Source: Nannocystaceae bacterium
GTDB lineage: Bacteria > Myxococcota_A > Polyangia > Nannocystales > Nannocystaceae
Assembly: GCA_019694555.1 (NCBI GenBank)
Contig: JAIBBS010000049.1
Coordinates: 1 to 47,852, forward strand
Length of the DNA stretch: 47,852 nucleotides
Direction: 5' to 3'
Under the pieces are notes generated by a model that was given only the letters and a program-made list of their open reading frames with translations, ran no database searches and was not told the origin of the DNA. Shown in pieces: positions 44,929 through 47,852 of this stretch. A program made the translations under genes and the position numbers. How positions within the stretch are numbered: the first letter of the stretch is position 1; every line of letters begins with the position of its first letter.

Positions 44929-46398
44929 ATGGCGCGACAACGACACAGCACCCTCGCCACGATCGCACTGCTGGCGATCGCAGGCTGCGGCGACGGCGAG
45001 GACGCGGCCGCGGCCACCACCACCACGCTGGCCAGCGACGAGGGCGGCTCGGGCGCGTCGAGCGACGGCGGCAGCACGTCGCATGCGTCGAGCGACACCA
45101 CCGGCGTCGGCAGCAGCAGCACCGGCGATCCCGACGACCCGCCGCCTGCGCGCGGCGGTCGAGTCCGTCTCGAGGGCGGCGCCTTCGTCGACGACGGCGG
45201 GCCGTTTCTCGCCCGCAGCGCGACGTTGATGTGGGCGGCGTGGGCATACGAAAACGATCGCCCGCGGCTCGAGGAGAACCTCGCGTGGCTGGCAGCGAAG
45301 GGCTTCCACGGCATCCGTGCGCTGGGCACCGTCGGTGATCCGGCGGCGCCCGACTACTGGGACGGCCGCGAGATCGATCCGCACGGGCCCGACTACGCCG
45401 ACGTGATCGCCGGCGTGACCGACCTGGCGTGGAACGGCTACGGCCTGCGCGTGGAGTGGACCCTGATCGGCGACGGGCAGATCACCGTGCCCACGCTGGG
45501 CGAGCGCCAGGCGCTCGTCGACACGTTCCTGGCGATGTCGAGCGGACGCGAGCAGCAGATCCTCCACTTCGAGCTCGCCAACGAGGCGTGGCAGAACGGC
45601 TTCGGTGGCGACGATGGCCTGGCGCAGCTGCGCGAGCTGACCGCGTCGATGCGCGATCGCACCGACATCCTGGTGGCCGCGTCCGCGCCGTACTCGAGCG
45701 TGGACTGCGGCGCGATCGCGGCGGTGTACGACCCGCCGATCTCGGATCTCGCGACCATCCACTTCGATCGCGACATCGGCCAGATCGACGGATCCTGGCG
45801 CCCGGTGTGGCAGCCGTGGACCTACGCCGAGTGCGGGCTGGGCACGGTCGCGACCAACAACGAGCCCATCGGGCCGGGTGCGAGCGTCGCCAGCGAAGAC
45901 GACCCCGAGCGCCTCGCCGCTGCCGCCGTCGCGACCTGGGTCTCGGGCCTGCCGCACTACGTGCTGCACACCCACGCCGGCGTGCGCGGCGACGACGACC
46001 TGTGGAACACCGCGGGCTTCGACGGGCTCGCGCACTTCGACGACGAGCTGCCGCACGATCTCGCGGCGTGGTCGCGGCGGCCGCTCGCGGATCCGGGCTC
46101 GCCGCTGGTGGTGTTCGCGACCGGCGACGCCGGCGACGTCCCCGACGCGACGTGGCCGCAGCAATCCGGCGCCAGCAGCGGCGTGGTCGCGGCGCTGGGC
46201 GCCGAGTCCGGCGACGCCTTCGTGGTGGTGCTGTTGGGCGTGCTCGACCATGTCGACGTGCAGGCCCGCGCGGCGCAGTCGTTCGAGGTCCGCGCGGCGC
46301 TCGACGGCGCGCTGCTGGGACAGCACACGCTGGCGGCCGGCGAGCGGGTGACGCTGGGCGGCGCCGGTGCGCTGGTGCTGCGAGGCAGCCGCGGCTGA
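44929..46398 (+). CDS. Glycoside hydrolase-like lipoprotein (clan A TIM barrel, GH5-type)
   Basis: A 489-aa protein with signal peptide and lipobox AIAGC (C20), a Ser/Thr linker (about 22-75) and a domain of about 400 residues that reads as an (alpha/beta)8 barrel. ENLAWLAAKGFHGIRALGTV is strand 2-like, and HFELANEAWQNGF carries the Asn-Glu pair (N218-E219) typical of the acid/base in clan A glycosidases. A later TNNEPIGPG (E312) is a candidate nucleophile. A small beta C-terminal domain follows. If correct, it cleaves a polysaccharide at the cell surface, but the family cannot be fixed and the pairing of E219 with E312 is a guess. ATG 44929 gives a good signal; ATG 44908 is a longer alternative. 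Confidence 0.68.
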   Translation: MARQRHSTLATIALLAIAGCGDGEDAAAATTTTLASDEGGSGASSDGGSTSHASSDTTGVGSSSTGDPDDPPPARGGRVRLEGGAFVDDGGPFLARSATLMWAAWAYENDRPRLEENLAWLAAKGFHGIRALGTVGDPAAPDYWDGREIDPHGPDYADVIAGVTDLAWNGYGLRVEWTLIGDGQITVPTLGERQALVDTFLAMSSGREQQILHFELANEAWQNGFGGDDGLAQLRELTASMRDRTDILVAASAPYSSVDCGAIAAVYDPPISDLATIHFDRDIGQIDGSWRPVWQPWTYAECGLGTVATNNEPIGPGASVASEDDPERLAAAAVATWVSGLPHYVLHTHAGVRGDDDLWNTAGFDGLAHFDDELPHDLAAWSRRPLADPGSPLVVFATGDAGDVPDATWPQQSGASSGVVAALGAESGDAFVVVLLGVLDHVDVQARAAQSFEVRAALDGALLGQHTLAAGERVTLGGAGALVLRGSRG

Positions 46399-46479
46399 GC
46401 CCGCGGTGCGGGCGTCGATCGCAGGCCGCGCGTTGGCGTCGCGCAACACGCACGTTGCAATCGCGGTGCGAGTGGCCTA

Positions 46480-47139
46480 ATGCCTGCGGACACGATGCAA
46501 CCGACCTTCGGACTCGCACGCGTTGCCCGTCTCACGGGCGTGATCGTCTCGATCTCGGCGGCCTGCGATCGCGCGCCCACGCCGGCCGCGGACAAGGCCG
46601 CGGTGACCGACAAGGCCCCGGCGTCCGGCGCGGCACCGGCTGCTGCCACGGCGCCACCGAGCGTCGACCCCGAGCTGGCGCAGCTGCAGGCGACGACGCC
46701 CGTCGATGCGTGCGCGTTGGTGTCGCCCGAGACGTTGGCCAAGGTGTTCGACGGTCTGAAGTTCGAGGTGCACGAAACGCTGGCGCCGCGGATGAGCGGG
46801 TACGTCTGGGACTCTCGGTGTGTGTTCTGGGCCGGCGTCGGCACGCTGGATTTCGCCAAGGACGTACCGACCCACACCGTCGACGTCTTCGTCGCGACCA
46901 CCGTGTCGCCGGCCAAGGCGCAGGCGAACCACAGCGCGCGGCAGCAGAGCGCCGCGACCACGCCGGGCTACCAGGCCAAGCCGGAGCTGGGCGAGGCCGC
47001 CTACGCGACGACTGCGACTGGCCTCGCCTCGCTGTTCTTCGTCAAGGGCGCGAGCCAGGTGCAGATCAACGTGTCGAACCTCGACACGCCCAACGAGCAG
47101 AAGATCGCGCGCGCGGTCGCGTTGGCGAAGCTGCTGTGA
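46480..47139 (+). CDS. Small lipoprotein of unknown function
   Basis: A 219-aa protein with signal peptide and lipobox ISAAC (C29 from ATG 46480, C24 from ATG 46495), an Ala/Pro/Lys linker, and a domain of about 150 residues starting TPVDACALVSPETLAKVF. That opening (Cys-Ala-Leu-Val-x-x-x-x-hydrophobic) and the later WDSRCVFW resemble the DUF3558-type secreted lipoproteins of actinobacteria in general plan, but I would not name the family. It is the one protein here with Asp at +2 after the lipid Cys, which by the E. coli Lol rule would retain it in the inner membrane. Its stop abuts the next, convergent, stop with no spacer (TGATCA). Confidence 0.75.
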   Translation: MPADTMQPTFGLARVARLTGVIVSISAACDRAPTPAADKAAVTDKAPASGAAPAAATAPPSVDPELAQLQATTPVDACALVSPETLAKVFDGLKFEVHETLAPRMSGYVWDSRCVFWAGVGTLDFAKDVPTHTVDVFVATTVSPAKAQANHSARQQSAATTPGYQAKPELGEAAYATTATGLASLFFVKGASQVQINVSNLDTPNEQKIARAVALAKLL

Positions 47140-47826
47140 TCACCGCAGCGAACCTCGACGCGACAGCCGCACCGCGAGTCCGAGCTCGTAGATGAAGCCC
47201 CACCGGCTGTCGCGGCGATTCCAGTAGTCGGCGAGCCCGACCGCGGCCCACAGCGAGACGCGCCGCGCGAATCGCAGCTCGACGCCGCTGTTCCATGTGG
47301 TCCAGATCGTGCTCGGGATGCTCGTCGCGGTCGTGGCCTGCACGCGCAGTCGCGTGTAGATCGTGGGGATGCGCCAGCGCAGCGCACCGCCGACGCCGAG
47401 ATAGCCGCCGCCGGCGGCGCGCTCGTACCACCGCCGACCGTCGCCGACGCAGGACCAGGCGCCACGACAGCGCGAGCCGCCGACGCCCGCGCCCGCACCG
47501 AACTCGGTGTCACCGACGAGCCGGAACTGCTTGCGCAACGGCACCCGACCGGTCAACCGCGCGCCGCCGAAGCCCATCGCCCAGCCGCTGGCCGCGAAGT
47601 CGCCGCCGGCCTCGATCGCCACGCCATCGGTGATCCCGATCGCGAGCGCAGGGCCGCCGTACCGCGGTGCGCTGGCGACCGTGCCGACCGCCGCGCCGCC
47701 GAGGTCGACGTCACCTGCCTGCACGCGACCGGGTGCGCCCATCGTGCCACTGCGCAGCGGCGGCGCGAACGTGGGCGCGCACGCGGACGCGGCCACGACG
47801 AGAACGGCTGCAACGTGCCGATGCAT
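47140..47826 (-). CDS. Outer-membrane beta-barrel-like lipoprotein
   Basis: A 228-aa protein with signal peptide and lipobox ASAC (C16). The rest is rich in Gly and aromatic residues with alternating hydrophobic strands, such as GGDFAASGWAMGFGGARLTG, RWRIPTIYTRLRVQAT, VELRFARRVSLWAAVGLADY and WGFIYELGLAVRLS. This matches a small outer-membrane beta barrel or similar antiparallel sheet protein. There are two Cys in CRGAWSC that could form a disulfide. The chain ends with a basic tail rather than a terminal Phe. Function is unknown. Its upstream 26 nt reach the window edge and include a GCTACGAT box. Confidence 0.72.
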   Translation of the reverse strand: MHRHVAAVLVVAASACAPTFAPPLRSGTMGAPGRVQAGDVDLGGAAVGTVASAPRYGGPALAIGITDGVAIEAGGDFAASGWAMGFGGARLTGRVPLRKQFRLVGDTEFGAGAGVGGSRCRGAWSCVGDGRRWYERAAGGGYLGVGGALRWRIPTIYTRLRVQATTATSIPSTIWTTWNSGVELRFARRVSLWAAVGLADYWNRRDSRWGFIYELGLAVRLSRRGSLR

Positions 47827-47838
47827 CCTTGCGGGATC

Positions 47839-47846
47839 ATCGTAGC
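47839..47846 (-). promoter_or_regulatory. -10-like box GCTACGAT
   Basis: On the minus strand GCTACGAT ends 12 nt before the ATG at 47826, with AAGG just before the start codon. It has the same GCTANNNT form as the boxes near 36744, 37017 and 38100, but allows a short leader. The -35 would lie beyond the window. Confidence 0.4.
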
Positions 47847-47852
47847 GCGTAT

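Overview
This is a very GC-rich window with dense coding and strong third-position GC bias. The proteins point to a myxobacterium of the Nannocystis/Plesiocystis/Enhygromyxa type (Myxococcota). By my reading 16 of 31 genes carry a lipobox, usually followed by a low-complexity Ser/Thr/Gly linker. Others are Ser/Thr kinases fused to TPR domains, a Cys-rich 'CGNGVVEGSEQCD' repeat, a DUF2330 protein and a myxobacterial AgmX/PglI-type tail. No rRNA, tRNA, CRISPR, insertion sequence, phage or plasmid gene was seen. No gene-free stretch exceeds 300 bases.

Layout. 1-1.4 kb: end of a repeat-rich membrane protein, with a terminator. 1.6-5.9 kb: a probable three-gene operon (fused E1alpha/beta 2-oxoacid dehydrogenase, RNase Z-like MBL hydrolase, NDH-2-like flavoprotein). 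6-9.6 kb: a vWA lipoprotein diverging from a translationally coupled pair, a lysyl-oxidase-like lipoprotein and a di-heme MbnH/MauG-class lipoprotein. 9.6-13 kb: a Sel1-repeat protein and a propeller-like lipoprotein. 13-21.2 kb: the alpha-2-macroglobulin/PBP1C operon on the minus strand. 21.3-28.8 kb: acyl-CoA dehydrogenase, Cys-rich lipoprotein, DUF2891 lipoprotein, ABC1/UbiB kinase, cyclophilin and a propeller-like lipoprotein. 28.8-34.6 kb: two divergent paralogous kinase-TPR proteins. 34.7-39.8 kb: secreted lipoproteins, then the DUF2330/AgmX-tail pair. 39.9-44 kb: a YdjM-like membrane protein, a third kinase-TPR gene and a convergently overlapping ECF sigma factor. 44-47.8 kb: two lipoprotein genes diverging from a 64-bp dyad (one glycosidase-like), a further lipoprotein and a barrel-like lipoprotein.

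The most unusual feature is the pair at 7246-9599. The lysyl-oxidase-like protein keeps the Lys and Tyr that form the LTQ cofactor in lysyl oxidases, at nearly the same spacing, but has lost the copper-binding histidines. Its stop codon overlaps the start of a di-heme enzyme of the class that oxidises residues in partner proteins (MauG makes TTQ; MbnH makes kynurenine in MbnP). I infer a possible copper-independent cofactor-maturation pair. A second notable feature is the large dyad filling the divergent promoter at 44.85-44.92 kb. A third is a recurring -10-like box placed 6-8 nt before start codons, which suggests leaderless transcripts. Function calls rest on motifs read by eye; no database search was run.
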